DNA of 64,000 bases from Pseudodesulfovibrio profundus. Lineage in GTDB: Bacteria > Desulfobacterota > Desulfovibrionia > Desulfovibrionales > Desulfovibrionaceae. The stretch lies in assembly GCF_900217235.1 (NCBI RefSeq), contig NZ_LT907975.1:3571001-3635000 (forward strand), read 5' to 3'. This document shows, one piece after another, positions 17,578-27,724 of this stretch (the first letter of the stretch is position 1; every line of letters starts with the position of its first letter). A model generated the notes under the pieces. That model searched no databases. It saw nothing but the letters and a program-made list of their open reading frames with translations, and was not told where the DNA came from. The position numbers and the translations under genes were made by a program.

Positions 17578-18147
17578 CTAGACGCCCGGCGTCCAGTGTT
17601 CCCATAGAATCTTGATTCCGATGAGAATCAGCACGGTGCCGCCCAACAGCTCGGCATACTTGCCGATACTTTGAGCCTGCGCAGCACGCTTGCCCAGTTG
17701 CAGGCCCACGATGGTGAAAACCAGGGCCACGATGCCGATGACGAAAGCGGGCCACCATACCGATATACCGAGCATGGAAAGGCTCAGACCCACTGCCAGC
17801 GCGTCGATGCTGGTTGCTACCGACAAAATGACCAGGCTCATGCCCTTGGTCGGATCGCCCCTGGAGCCATCGTCTTCCTCAAAGGCTTCCTTGATCATTT
17901 TTATGCCGATGTACCCAAGCAGGGCAAAGGCTATCCAGTGTGCATAACTCTCTATGTACGTGCGGATGGCGCCACCCATATACCAACCGAGAATGGGCAT
18001 CAGGGCCTGGAAAAGGCCGAAATGCCAGGAAAGCCGAAATATCTGTCTCGGACTGACGGATTTGAGTGCTACCCCCGTTGCGATTGAGACAGCGAAGGCG
18101 TCCATGGCGAGGGCAATGGCAATGGTGATGAGTTCTATATGTCCCAT
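17578..18147 (-). CDS. mntP: MntP-type manganese efflux pump
   Basis: 189 residues with six hydrophobic helices in two repeats, each carrying the family's acidic motif (ALAMDAFAVSIATG and SVATSIDALAVGLSLS). MntP exports Mn2+ and protects from manganese excess. The 109-bp upstream region was read for a yybP-ykoY manganese riboswitch; none was convincing. Confidence 0.9.
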   Translation of the reverse strand: MGHIELITIAIALAMDAFAVSIATGVALKSVSPRQIFRLSWHFGLFQALMPILGWYMGGAIRTYIESYAHWIAFALLGYIGIKMIKEAFEEDDGSRGDPTKGMSLVILSVATSIDALAVGLSLSMLGISVWWPAFVIGIVALVFTIVGLQLGKRAAQAQSIGKYAELLGGTVLILIGIKILWEHWTPGV

Positions 18148-18256
18148 GAAATCCCCTTGATGTCCTGTCCCTATCGCGGAGACCTCTTTTCTGCAAGTTG
18201 CAAGTTTTGGAGCGGGCAGTTGGAGTCGGAATAGGATCCCCCCACCAAGTGGAAAT

Positions 18257-20509
18257 CTAGATGTTTTCGCGGATGGTGTTCAGCAGGTCCTGCACGTCGA
18301 TGGGCTTGGCTATGTATCCGTCAAATCCCTGTTCAAGGAACAGCTCCCTGTCGCCTGACATGGCATGGGCAGTCAGCGCTACAATGGGCATCGACGAATA
18401 TTCCTGGCCGCTTTCACGAATGGCTTGCATGGCAGTCACGCCATCCATGACCGGCATCTGGATATCCATGAGCACGATGTCGAAATGGTCCTTCTCCAGC
18501 GCATCAAGGGCTTCTTTCCCGTTTTGGACCGCAGTCACCTGTATGTCATGTTTGTTCAGCAATGCCGTGATCATGCGCCTGTTCACCTGTTCATCTTCGG
18601 CAACGAGTATGTGCAGGTTTCGGGTCAGCAACTGCTCCGGTGCTTCCTTAAGTGTTCTTTCCTTCGGTGGAGTCGGTGGCTTACCGAAAGTCGTGCAGAA
18701 AAAGACGGTTGTCCCTTCTCCCGGAGTACTGTCTATGGCGACATTGCCGTTCATCAGAGTCACCAGACGTTTGACGATGCTCAATCCCAGACCGGCGCCG
18801 CCTGTGGAGCGTGTGTAGGAGCCGTCTGCCTGAGTGAATGGCTCGAAAATGGTATCGATTTCCGATGCGTGGAGTCCAATACCGGTATCTGAAACCATGA
18901 ATAAGGCGCGGTATGTGTCTTCATGAATGGCTGGGAGAGGGTAGACCTCAACGGAAACAGAACCGCGATCCGTGAATTTGATGGCGTTGCCGACAAGATT
19001 CAGCAGAACCTGCTTCAGCCTGATCTGATCTCCCCGTTGCCATTGGGGGATTCGTTTGTCGAGGTGCAGAGAAAACCGCAGTCCCTTTTCTTTGAGGGGC
19101 AACATGAAAATATCGTTGAGAGAGCAGCACAGCGCATGCAGCGAGAACGGCTCGCTGATGACCTTCATCTTTCCCGCCTCGATACGGGACAAGTCCAGTA
19201 GATCGTTGACGAGTGTCGTCAGGTTCTTGCAGGAGTTGATGGCCGTAACAGTATACTCTTCCTGTTCTTTGTTGAGATTGCATTCCTGCAGGAGTTGCAG
19301 CATCCCCAAAGCCCCGTTCAATGGGGTTCTGAGTTCGTGGCTCATATTGGCAAGGAATTCGTTCTTGGCCTTGTTGGCCGATTCGGCCTGCGATAATCGA
19401 AGCTGCAATTGCTGGTTGAGGTCTGCTATCTGCTCTTCGCGTTTCTGCGTTTCCTGAAACATTCTGGTGAAATGCGTGCCTACTTCGGCCAATTCAGTGA
19501 AACGGGTGTCTTCCGGGTCGTAGTCATAGTTCCCTTCGGCGACGCTTTTGATATTGACCAGCAGGCGTTGCAGGTATTCAAAAATCCATTGGGTAAAACG
19601 GTAGGAGAGCAGAATCCCCAGAATAATGAAAATCAGCGAACACACGACATAGAGCGCTGTCAGGCGAACGACCGGCGCATAGATCGCCTCGGTGGGTTGT
19701 TTGACGATGAGTGTCCAGCCTGTCTCTGAGATGGCCGTGGCTGTAACGAGATACTGCGTATTGTCTATTTCTATGGTGTTGAAGTGCTTTTTCTGCTTGC
19801 TGAGGGTTGTGTAAAGTTGGCTTCGGCGGTTCCATTCTCGGCGCATGGCGCGGCTGGGATCGGAATGCGCAAGAACTGTTCCGGCGCTATCGAGCACAGT
19901 GACTTCCATTCCCTGCAGATCGGCCATATCCACGATTGTCTTGCGCAGTGAAGTGAAGTCATAGTTGGCGACGATGACGCCATTGCGAAATGTTGTGGCA
20001 ATGGAAGCCACGGGAATACCGGTTTCAGGCGAGATGAAAGCATGCGACCAGATGGTGTTGTCGGTCTCGACCGTGGCTTCGTAAAGGGATGTGTAGGACA
20101 TGTCCATGCCGATCACATCCTCAACCGAAGGGGAAGCCATGGTCACGATCCCGTTGAGGTCGAGAATCCGGATATCGAGAATGCCGTTTTGACTGAAGCG
20201 TATTTCATCTATCAGTCGTTGCATCTTGTCATTTTCGATTCCATCATTATCGAGAAGTTCGGTGAGGTATTTTAAGCGGAGCTCCGCTTCATGCATGTCT
20301 GATGTGATGGAGTTGGAAAAGAGAAAGGAAACGCGAAGGCTGTTTTCAACAGCTTGCTTGCCTGCATTTTTATATGCAGTCATTGATGTCAGCAGCGACA
20401 TGAATATGAGAGGAACGGCAAGAGCAAAGGTGATGTTTCGGTAAAAACGTACCTTCAATCTCGTGGGGCGTTCCGTGATTGGCTTATTCGTCGACAAATA
20501 TCCCTCCAC
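18257..20509 (-). CDS. Hybrid sensor histidine kinase with Cache sensor and receiver
   Basis: 750 residues from a GTG at 20509; a TTG at 20497 behind GGAGGG is an alternative. Domains: N-terminal membrane helix, periplasmic Cache-type sensor (about 50-275), second helix, HAMP-like linker (about 300-350), coiled coil, LANMSHELRTPLNG dimerisation domain, ATPase domain (NLVGNAIKFTD, DTGIG, GAGLGLS) and a C-terminal receiver (VAEDEQVNRRM, VLMDIQMPVMDG, ALTAHA, IAKPID). It overlaps the upstream binding-protein gene by 26 bp. The pair suggests a periplasmic binding lipoprotein feeding a signal to this kinase. Confidence 0.92.
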   Translation of the reverse strand: MEGYLSTNKPITERPTRLKVRFYRNITFALAVPLIFMSLLTSMTAYKNAGKQAVENSLRVSFLFSNSITSDMHEAELRLKYLTELLDNDGIENDKMQRLIDEIRFSQNGILDIRILDLNGIVTMASPSVEDVIGMDMSYTSLYEATVETDNTIWSHAFISPETGIPVASIATTFRNGVIVANYDFTSLRKTIVDMADLQGMEVTVLDSAGTVLAHSDPSRAMRREWNRRSQLYTTLSKQKKHFNTIEIDNTQYLVTATAISETGWTLIVKQPTEAIYAPVVRLTALYVVCSLIFIILGILLSYRFTQWIFEYLQRLLVNIKSVAEGNYDYDPEDTRFTELAEVGTHFTRMFQETQKREEQIADLNQQLQLRLSQAESANKAKNEFLANMSHELRTPLNGALGMLQLLQECNLNKEQEEYTVTAINSCKNLTTLVNDLLDLSRIEAGKMKVISEPFSLHALCCSLNDIFMLPLKEKGLRFSLHLDKRIPQWQRGDQIRLKQVLLNLVGNAIKFTDRGSVSVEVYPLPAIHEDTYRALFMVSDTGIGLHASEIDTIFEPFTQADGSYTRSTGGAGLGLSIVKRLVTLMNGNVAIDSTPGEGTTVFFCTTFGKPPTPPKERTLKEAPEQLLTRNLHILVAEDEQVNRRMITALLNKHDIQVTAVQNGKEALDALEKDHFDIVLMDIQMPVMDGVTAMQAIRESGQEYSSMPIVALTAHAMSGDRELFLEQGFDGYIAKPIDVQDLLNTIRENI

Positions 20510-21596
20510 TAACCCTCACCAGGAAGTAGCCCGACTTCACGTCGCCGTATTCATCCAACTCCATCCGGTTGGAGATTCCATAAAATTCATGGAGGCTTAA
20601 GATAGCGCGTTTCACTACTGACGGCGTAGGTTCTTTTGCTTTCTCAAGACCTGTTGCCAAGAGAGAGAATGCATCATACCCGCGAATGGCCGCAAAGGAT
20701 GGCTTGATCTTGTAGCGGGCGATGTAATCGGCGTTGAACCGTGCCAGTTCAGGAGATATCACGCCATATTTTCTGGTGGCCACGAGGACCATGTCCTCAA
20801 CCGCTCTGCCGCCGTGCTGAATAAGGTCGGTGGTCTGAGACCAACTGACTCCGTAGAATTGCATCGAGCCACCGATTTTTCGCAACTGCTGACTTAAATT
20901 GGCTGCGTCCAGTGCCGCCAGACACATGAGCACGCCGTCTGGGTTGGCATCGAATATTATACGGGCCAGGGGAAGCATGGGCGTGGAGTCGGATTTTTGA
21001 ATCGTCAACACGACCGGGAAAGTGACTCCATGCGGTTCAAGGGTTTCTCTGAATGATTTGTATAGAAATTCCGTATATTTGCGATTGTTTAAATCGTATA
21101 CTACGGCTATGGAGCGCATGCCGTCATCCAGGGCTTTTTCGGCGAGGAAATGTCCCTGTTGGTTGGTCGTCGCACTGGTGCGGAGAATATTGTCATCCTT
21201 ACCTGTCAGATAATCCGTACTCATGGTGGGCGACAGCAGGAGGACATCTTTGCCTTGGGTGACTTTGGTCGCAACTTCAGCCATCTGGCTGAACATGGGG
21301 CCGATGATTATCTTGATGCCGTCATTGATCATCCCTTCGAGGATTCGGGAGCACTCAGTCTGGTCGCCTTTGTTGTCCTGCACCACAAGCTGCAGGGGGC
21401 GTCCATTAATTCCGCCGGCGCGATTTATCTGGTCCAAATGCAATTGCACGCCGTTACGAACCGAGACACCGATTTCGGATTGCCTGCCGGAAAATTGTCC
21501 AACAAGTCCTATGCGAATGGGGTCAGGTTCACCACATCCTGAAAGGACCAAAACAATGAGTAACGAAATCAATGATAGTACATGGCGTCCCGGCAT
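20484..21596 (-). CDS. Branched-chain-amino-acid-type periplasmic binding lipoprotein
   Basis: 370 residues. It has a lipoprotein signal with lipobox LSGC (Cys21), then a type I periplasmic binding fold (IRIGLVGQFSG, AGGINGRPLQLVVQD, IIGPMFSQ). The family binds amino acids, amides or urea. No permease or ATPase gene accompanies it; instead it overlaps the hybrid kinase gene, pointing to a sensing role. GGAGAGG lies just ahead of its ATG. An IS5-type element begins 62 bp upstream of the start codon and may have displaced its promoter. Confidence 0.9.
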   Translation of the reverse strand: MPGRHVLSLISLLIVLVLSGCGEPDPIRIGLVGQFSGRQSEIGVSVRNGVQLHLDQINRAGGINGRPLQLVVQDNKGDQTECSRILEGMINDGIKIIIGPMFSQMAEVATKVTQGKDVLLLSPTMSTDYLTGKDDNILRTSATTNQQGHFLAEKALDDGMRSIAVVYDLNNRKYTEFLYKSFRETLEPHGVTFPVVLTIQKSDSTPMLPLARIIFDANPDGVLMCLAALDAANLSQQLRKIGGSMQFYGVSWSQTTDLIQHGGRAVEDMVLVATRKYGVISPELARFNADYIARYKIKPSFAAIRGYDAFSLLATGLEKAKEPTPSVVKRAILSLHEFYGISNRMELDEYGDVKSGYFLVRVSGGIFVDE

Positions 21597-21658
21597 ACCG
21601 ACCTCTCCTGTTATTCGCAGTGGAATAAAAGTACGTCAAATTGATCCAAATAGGAATT

Positions 21659-22926
21659 GAGACCTCTGCACGGCAAATCCCACACTTTTACTCTTTAACT
21701 ATTTGATTTATTATGCTATTATTTCTCCATCCAAAGGAGGAAGGCATGGCTATTCGGCAGAAAGGACCTCGGTTGGGTGATTACTTCCTGGGGCACCGCA
21801 GAACCAAGACCACATTTCTGGATGAGATCAACGAACTCATCGACTGGCAGCCCATCAACGCCTTTCTGTGCAAGAAGATCAGGCGCAAGGCCAACGCCGT
21901 GGGCAATCCCGCCTATCCGCCTCTGGCGATGTTCAAGATTCTGCTCTTGCAGCGTTGGTACAACCTGAGTGATCCGGGCGTGGAGCAGGCGCTGCTCGAC
22001 CGGCTCTCCTTTGTCAGATTTACCGGTTTTTCCATCGAGGACGACGTGCCGGACGAGACCACCATATGCCGTTTCCGTAACGGTTTGATCCGCCTGAAGG
22101 TGCTGGACTCCTTGCTCGACATGCTTAACCGCCAGCTTGAAGGACAAGGGCTTCTTGTCCGTGAGGGAGCCGTGGTGGACGCCTCGGTAGTCGAGTCGCA
22201 GCGGCGGCCGCGCAAGGTTATCGACGTGATGCCTGAGGACCGTTCCGAGGACGCCGAAGAACAGGATGGGCCGGTGGACTGCCGGGTCAGCTATTCGGAT
22301 GACGAGGAGGCGGCCTGGCTCCGCAAGAGAAATCGGGCCTATTACGGCTACAAGCTCCATGCCGCGACGGACAGTCGAGACGGGTTTCTGCTCTGTGGTC
22401 ACATCACTCCCGCGAACCATTCGGACACGGGCGAATTCGAGCGGCTCGTGAATGGCGTCGGCCTTGATCCCGGCGCACGGGTTTATGCGGACAAGGGCTA
22501 TTGCAGCGGGAAGAACCGGGACATTCTGTTTGATCGCGATTTGGAGGACGGAACCATGGACAAGACGCCTCGTGGCGGCAGGCTGACAGACTTCGAAAAG
22601 ACCCGCAACCGTGACATCAGCAGCATTCGGCAAATAGTCGAGCGGGCCTTCGGCACACTCAAACGTGGCTACGCATTCTTTCGGTCCCGATACGTGGGTC
22701 GTGAGAAGGTGGAGGGAGAGTTCCACATCCTCGCCATGGCGTTCAATTTGAAAAAAGCTGTTCGACTGGCGCGAGCCTGAAGGGAGAGGTGCGTCCAAAA
22801 TCCGGCATTTCGGCCAGAAATGGCAGGAAAAGGCCGGGAATGAGCCCAAGCTGGGGTGCGGTCAGAACATCAAATTGGGTGCGGAGCGCAAGGCACGGAC
22901 GCGAAAAGGGGATGCGCAGAGGTCTC
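21659..22926 (+). mobile_element. IS5-family insertion sequence, apparently intact
   Basis: 1268 bp bounded by terminal inverted repeats of about 13 bp: GAGACCTCTGCAC at 21659-21671 and its near-complement at 22914-22926. The 5-bp direct repeat GAATT flanks it (21654-21658 and 22927-22931), marking the target duplication. It carries one transposase gene and lies between the binding-lipoprotein gene and the activase gene without breaking either. Confidence 0.85.
21746..22780 (+). CDS. IS5-family DDE transposase
   Basis: 344 residues from the ATG at 21746, behind GGAGGAAGG. It has the IS5-type N-terminal domain (PPLAMFKILLLQRWYNLSD), DDE catalytic region (VVDASVVESQ; YADKGYCSG; IVERAFGTLKRGYAF) and HAAT segment. 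The frame is full length, so the element is probably active or recently so. Confidence 0.92.
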   Translation: MAIRQKGPRLGDYFLGHRRTKTTFLDEINELIDWQPINAFLCKKIRRKANAVGNPAYPPLAMFKILLLQRWYNLSDPGVEQALLDRLSFVRFTGFSIEDDVPDETTICRFRNGLIRLKVLDSLLDMLNRQLEGQGLLVREGAVVDASVVESQRRPRKVIDVMPEDRSEDAEEQDGPVDCRVSYSDDEEAAWLRKRNRAYYGYKLHAATDSRDGFLLCGHITPANHSDTGEFERLVNGVGLDPGARVYADKGYCSGKNRDILFDRDLEDGTMDKTPRGGRLTDFEKTRNRDISSIRQIVERAFGTLKRGYAFFRSRYVGREKVEGEFHILAMAFNLKKAVRLARA

Positions 22927-23043
22927 GAATTAGAATGATATCGATTGACTGTTTGGAGCGGAACCGGAAGGGCGATCAAACTCTTATACGACGAGCCAAC
23001 TCGTTGATCATGGTTGCCTGTCGGTAACTATTTGGAATTACGA

Positions 23044-23802
23044 CTATTGTATTGCGCTGAGTGCTGCGCCGAGGGCCCCGGTCATGTCGGGTTGTTCTGG
23101 GAAAAGGATGTCTGAGGCGTGCGCTGTATCAAGCGACTGGACCAGCAACTGACGGATGCAGGGATTATGGGCCACACCGCCGGTGAAAACCAGCGGGTAG
23201 TTCAGCCCCACACGGTTCAGCATGGTGAGGGTCCGCTTGATGATCGCCTTGTGCAGGCCAAGGGCGATGCTTTCCGGCTTTTCTCCACGGGCCATGAGCG
23301 AGGTCGCTTCCGTTTCCGCGAAAACCGTGCATATGGAACTGATTTCAGGTGGTTCGCTGCCACGGGAGGCGTATTCCCCGAACTCTTCGATGGGAATCTG
23401 GAAGACCCCGGCCGTGTATTCCAGAAACTTCCCGGTCCCGGCGGCGCAGCGATCGTTCATCTCAAACTTCATGACCCTGCCGGAATTTACCGAGATGGCT
23501 TTGGTGTCCTGCCCGCCGATATCCAGAATCGTCCGCACCTCGGGGAAAAGGTGGATGGCGCCGAGGGCGTGCGCCTTGATTTCCGTGATGGATGTGACTT
23601 CACAATCCATATTCAAACGATGGATGAGGTTGCGACCATAACCGGTCCCGACCAAGGAGGAAGGTCGCAACCCATCCAACAGTTTTACACATTGTGACAT
23701 GGGGTCAAATGTCGTCGGCAATTGCCGGGACTCCTGAATGGCTCCGTCAACGATGACTACCGCTTCCATGGAGCGCGACCCAATGTCGATTCCGACGATC
23801 AT
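23044..23802 (-). CDS. Acyl-CoA-dehydratase-activase-type ATPase (YjiL/HgdC family)
   Basis: 252 residues of the ASKHA fold: GIDIGSRS phosphate loop, ILDIGGQDTKAI, and the two cysteines that hold the bridging [4Fe-4S] cluster of the dimer (NDRCAAGTGKF and SSICTVFAE). Such activases use ATP to push low-potential electrons into a partner reductase. It overlaps the partner gene by 4 bp (ATGA). Confidence 0.9.
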   Translation of the reverse strand: MIVGIDIGSRSMEAVVIVDGAIQESRQLPTTFDPMSQCVKLLDGLRPSSLVGTGYGRNLIHRLNMDCEVTSITEIKAHALGAIHLFPEVRTILDIGGQDTKAISVNSGRVMKFEMNDRCAAGTGKFLEYTAGVFQIPIEEFGEYASRGSEPPEISSICTVFAETEATSLMARGEKPESIALGLHKAIIKRTLTMLNRVGLNYPLVFTGGVAHNPCIRQLLVQSLDTAHASDILFPEQPDMTGALGAALSAIQ

Positions 23803-25076
23803 GCAAGTGTCTCCACAAATGCTTCCACACGGGTTTTGAGTTGCTCGACATCCTCCATGGAGTAGTCGGTTTCGATGGAAAGCATGGGGATGCCCGCTTC
23901 CTGAAGCACATTGTTGATCTTCATGGATTCATGGGAGTAGGGCTGACAGAAAAGGAGGCTATAGTGGATGACGCCGTCTGCGTTGAGTTTTTTGGCAAGA
24001 TTGGTGACGTTATCCAGCCGTTCCTCGTTGGGGGTGAAACAGGCACAGTCGATTTTCATGTACCGGTCAGCAATGGCGTCGATCATATCATCGAGGGTTT
24101 CGGCGGATTCGTCCACGAGGTCGCGGCTGTTGCGTGTGCCGATGCAGGATTCTTCACCGACGATGACAGCGCCTGAGCCTTCGACAACGTAGGGAAGCTT
24201 CCAGTTGGGGACTGCCATGGGGCAACCGGAAAGCATCAGTCGAGGGGTGTTGGTCGGAGCAACGCCTTCTTTTGCGGAAATGCGTTCTTCCAGTTCGTCA
24301 CAGAGTTCATTGACTTTTGCGGTGAACCGGATGGGATCGTCGTAAAAACTGATTTGATTGATGAGGAGACCGTCCCGGCCGGAGATCGGTGCAGGCGATG
24401 CAGCGCGCAGAGCTGTCAGTCGTTGCAGGGCGCGGCGTTTGTCGTTGGCGATCCGGATTCCCTTTTTGAGCTTTTCTGCCGTGATGGTTTGGCCTGTGAG
24501 CGACTCCACTTCCGACAGGTACCGTTTAACTTCGGATTTCCACAAATCCCGTGCTGCGGGGGATTTGGTCTGCGGCACTTCCATGACGTAGGTCGGGGCG
24601 ATCTCATTGAATGCTTCGTACGCCTTCTTTTTACCGTCGCAGGTCGTTTCTCCGATGATCATGTCGCTTGATTCAATGAACGGACAGAGTTTGGCCATCT
24701 TGAATCCGATGAAGGACTTGATCAGTGCGCAGGTATTGCGGGGGACCAACTGTTCCGCCAGTTCGGTTCCTGCATCGGCACCGGCGCAGAGACCAACGTG
24801 GATGGCGTCGGCTGCCAGTGTGATCTCTTCGGGAACGAAAACACAGAATGAACCGATGACCTTGCGGCCATTGGCTTTGGCATCCTGTATTTCCTGGATG
24901 CGGAGTCCATGCACTTCGGAGAGGACGAAGTCCAGATACTCAGCTCCTTGCAACCGGTTGTTCTGGGAGAGGTAGATGTCGCCGTAGAACTTTCCAAGTA
25001 CTTCAAGCAGCGCGTCATGCGCTTCCAGATCCAGGTCGAGTTTTTCCCACATGGCACGGTGTGTCGTCGCTTCCAT
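23799..25076 (-). CDS. Double-cubane-cluster-type anaerobic reductase (HgdB/YjiM family)
   Basis: 425 residues; the start at 25076 follows AAGGGGTGG. It belongs to the 2-hydroxyacyl-CoA dehydratase D-subunit superfamily, but stands alone with an activase and without the second dehydratase subunit. Cysteines occur in GSFCVF, ETTCDGKKK, LSGCPMAVP, EESCIGT, CACFTPNEER and LFCQPYSHE, the spread expected for a protein holding an [8Fe-9S] double-cubane cluster. Characterised relatives reduce small molecules such as acetylene, azide and hydrazine with ATP; the natural substrate is unknown. Confidence 0.82.
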   Translation of the reverse strand: MEATTHRAMWEKLDLDLEAHDALLEVLGKFYGDIYLSQNNRLQGAEYLDFVLSEVHGLRIQEIQDAKANGRKVIGSFCVFVPEEITLAADAIHVGLCAGADAGTELAEQLVPRNTCALIKSFIGFKMAKLCPFIESSDMIIGETTCDGKKKAYEAFNEIAPTYVMEVPQTKSPAARDLWKSEVKRYLSEVESLTGQTITAEKLKKGIRIANDKRRALQRLTALRAASPAPISGRDGLLINQISFYDDPIRFTAKVNELCDELEERISAKEGVAPTNTPRLMLSGCPMAVPNWKLPYVVEGSGAVIVGEESCIGTRNSRDLVDESAETLDDMIDAIADRYMKIDCACFTPNEERLDNVTNLAKKLNADGVIHYSLLFCQPYSHESMKINNVLQEAGIPMLSIETDYSMEDVEQLKTRVEAFVETLA

Positions 25077-25447
25077 ATCCACCCCTTTAAGTTGGAATAT
25101 TGATATCGTCAATCGTTTCTATCGATATTCACCTATGGTTGTTGGCGCACATGGGCAACGACAATCTTCTTGATCAAGATTTGGCACCTGGCAGGTTTTG
25201 CTGGGGGTTTTCAGTTGTTTTGAAGGGGTTGTCATAGAGCATGTGAATAAACTGTCCACATGGGATATAGCGGCATATATTCGAACTATTATAATGGTGC
25301 CGCAACTGGAAAAAAGGCATATGGTGAGATACTGGGTTGCGACTATTTCTGGATATAAATCGGGTGATTGAGTTGTAGTAGTGTCAATCGAAATCTCGGT
25401 GGTGACTATCAAGGCACGGACTGGCAGCCGAAAAGGGAGTTTCCCAA
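25077..25447. other. Intergenic region between divergent genes
   Basis: 371 bp separating the reductase (-) from the broken kinase (+). Seen: an inverted repeat ATTGA-N5-TCAAT at 25099-25113 just upstream of the reductase ribosome site, a TATAAT hexamer at 25290-25295 without a good -35, and AAAAGGGAG before the GTG at 25448. Open frames here are short and lack family features. Confidence 0.5.
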
Positions 25448-27724
25448 GTGGATTGGACCGATCAAAATGAAAATGTTGAATCTGTCGGCGTATTGCGGAT
25501 TCCAGAGTATTTGTATGGTCGTGAGAAGGCCATTGAATCCATGTTCGCGTTTTTCGAGAAAATCAGTCTTGGAGAACGTGGTGTTATCCTGGTTCCCGGT
25601 GTTTCCGGCGTAGGGAAAACGTCCCTAGTGCGGCAGCTTCAAGGGCGAATCAGGAAAAAAAACGGGTTCTTCTGCCAAGGCAAATTCAATCAGTACCAAA
25701 AAAATGTTCCCTATTATGCCATTCAACAAGCCCTGGGTGAGCTGTGGCAATCCATAAGCGACGACAGCGAAACGGAAAGAACCTATTGGCGTGAAGAGAT
25801 CATCAAGGCCGCTGGCGGATTCGGGCAATTGTTGATCGATATGAATCCTGAACTGGAAGCGTTGATCGGTCCGCAGCCGGACGTTGAGATAATCAGCCCC
25901 CATGAAGCACGGCATCGGTTCATCAATGTTGTGCATAGAGTCCTGAAGCTGTTTTGCGCTCCGGATCACCCGCTTGTTTTTTTTATTGACGATTGGCAGT
26001 GGGCCGATGTTGCATCTCTGGAACTGTTGCGCCAACTCTGCAATCAGGGGGACCTGCGATATTTTTTGGTCATCGCTTCGTATCGAGATAATGAGGTGGA
26101 TGAGAATCATCCGTTTACTGCAACAGTCAGGGATATAAGTCAGGGAAACACCTTTATCCTTACGCAAGAGGTACTCCCTTTGGGAATGCGTGAGGTTCGG
26201 ATGTTCATACGGGATGCACTGAAACCCGAAGTGGAACATCTGGAAGAGCTGACAAGGATCGTTTTCACGCGCACTCAGGGAAATCCGTTCTTTGTTCATG
26301 CCTTCTTGCCATTCATCAATGACAGAAAGCTGCTCCGCTTCGATGCGTCACGCTCCATCTGGGTATGGCGGGACAACATGCAGGCCGCGAATGTACTCCC
26401 TGAAACAGTTGAGGAGTTATTCGCCATGCGGTTTCGGCAACGAAATCCGTTGCAACAGAACATCCTTTCCCATGCAGCCTGTATCGGCAATAGGTTCAGC
26501 CTGAAAAGCCTGGCGTATGTCTGCGATATAACGACGGAAGAGTGCCACAGACAATTGCAGTTTGATCTGAAGAAAGGTTTTATCGTTCATCTTGATCAGG
26601 AAGGGGAGACAGCGTTTGACACGAAGACGCCACCGGCTGTGCTTCGTTTTGCCCATGACCGTATTCAGCAGGCCGCCTATGGATTGATTCCTGTTTCAGA
26701 TTTGCCAATCATCAAGTTGAATATTGCCCGTAAGCTTTTGAGCAAACTCCCAAAGGGGCGTTTGGCAGAGTCCTTGTTCGAAATAGTGGATAATTACAAT
26801 TCCGCTTTGGAACTTATTGATGATTTTGCCGAAAAAGTACTTGTTGTGGAGTTGAACCTCGAAGCGGCAAATAAGGCCATTTCCGCCACGGCATATCAGG
26901 CGGCATTGGTATTTCACAGGGCCGCAGGATCATTTTTCTCCGAAGAGGAGACTTCCAACCGCATATGGGACGAACATCACGAATTGGCTTTTGCCTTACA
27001 CCTCGGATGGTCGGGGAGCGAATTCCTGGAAGGGGATCAGAAACGATCCGAATCACTGCTTGCCACTGCGGTTGCCTTCTCTCGCAGTCCTCTTGAAAAA
27101 GCCGAGTCCCAACGTATTCTCATCGTCAATCACACGCTCCTGGCCCGCTACGATGAAGCCATTGCCGCTGCCCGCGAAGGGCTTGACGTGCTTGGGATTT
27201 CCTTGCCGGATGACGATTTTACAACCAACAGGGACTATCAGATAGACAAGGTGAAGCAGCGGTTTTTCGAGCATCCCTACGAGTTCTACAGCCGAATGCC
27301 GGTCATGGACAATCCGGAGATGCGCAAGGCCACGCAACTGCTGATCACGATGGGGCCTCCCTGCTATCGGTATCACCAGCGGCTCTGGTCGGTGCTGGTG
27401 CCCATGACCGTTGATCTCATATTGCGTTACGGCAACATGCCACAGGTTGGATACAGTCATACCGCTTTGGCCGGCTTGCTCATTTGGGTGGACAATGATT
27501 TTGCCACAGCCAGAAAGTTTATGGATACGGCCACGGACATCATGCGCGACATGTTTGATTCGCCTTTGGATCAAAGTGTTTTTTACTTGATGATCGGCAG
27601 TTCCGCGCGCCACTGGTTTTCCCATATGGTTGAATGCAGCCGAGACTATTCCGATGCATATGAGATCGGGCTGCGGTACGGTAATTTGCAATACGCGGCC
27701 TACGCATTCGGTCATAATATGTAG
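25448..27724 (+). pseudogene. 5' part of ATPase/hybrid sensor kinase, cut by IS1595 element
   Basis: The frame from GTG 25448 runs to a TAG created at the IS boundary (27722-27724). It encodes 758 residues: an AAA-type ATPase region near the N-terminus (Walker A GVSGVGKT at 51-58; Walker B-like LVFFIDDWQWAD) and a long helical TPR-like region. Removing the IS and one copy of the 8-bp duplication fuses it in frame with the 28441 part into one protein of 1609 residues. Relatives usually begin with a Ser/Thr kinase domain, which is absent here. If still translated, this fragment lacks all kinase parts. Confidence 0.9.

Noticed and set aside
18148-18256. Possible yybP-ykoY manganese riboswitch ahead of mntP
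   Set aside because: Conserved riboswitch core sequences were not found on the minus strand.
25119-25412. 97-residue minus-strand frame in the intergenic region
   Set aside because: Low-complexity composition, no ribosome site, no family features.
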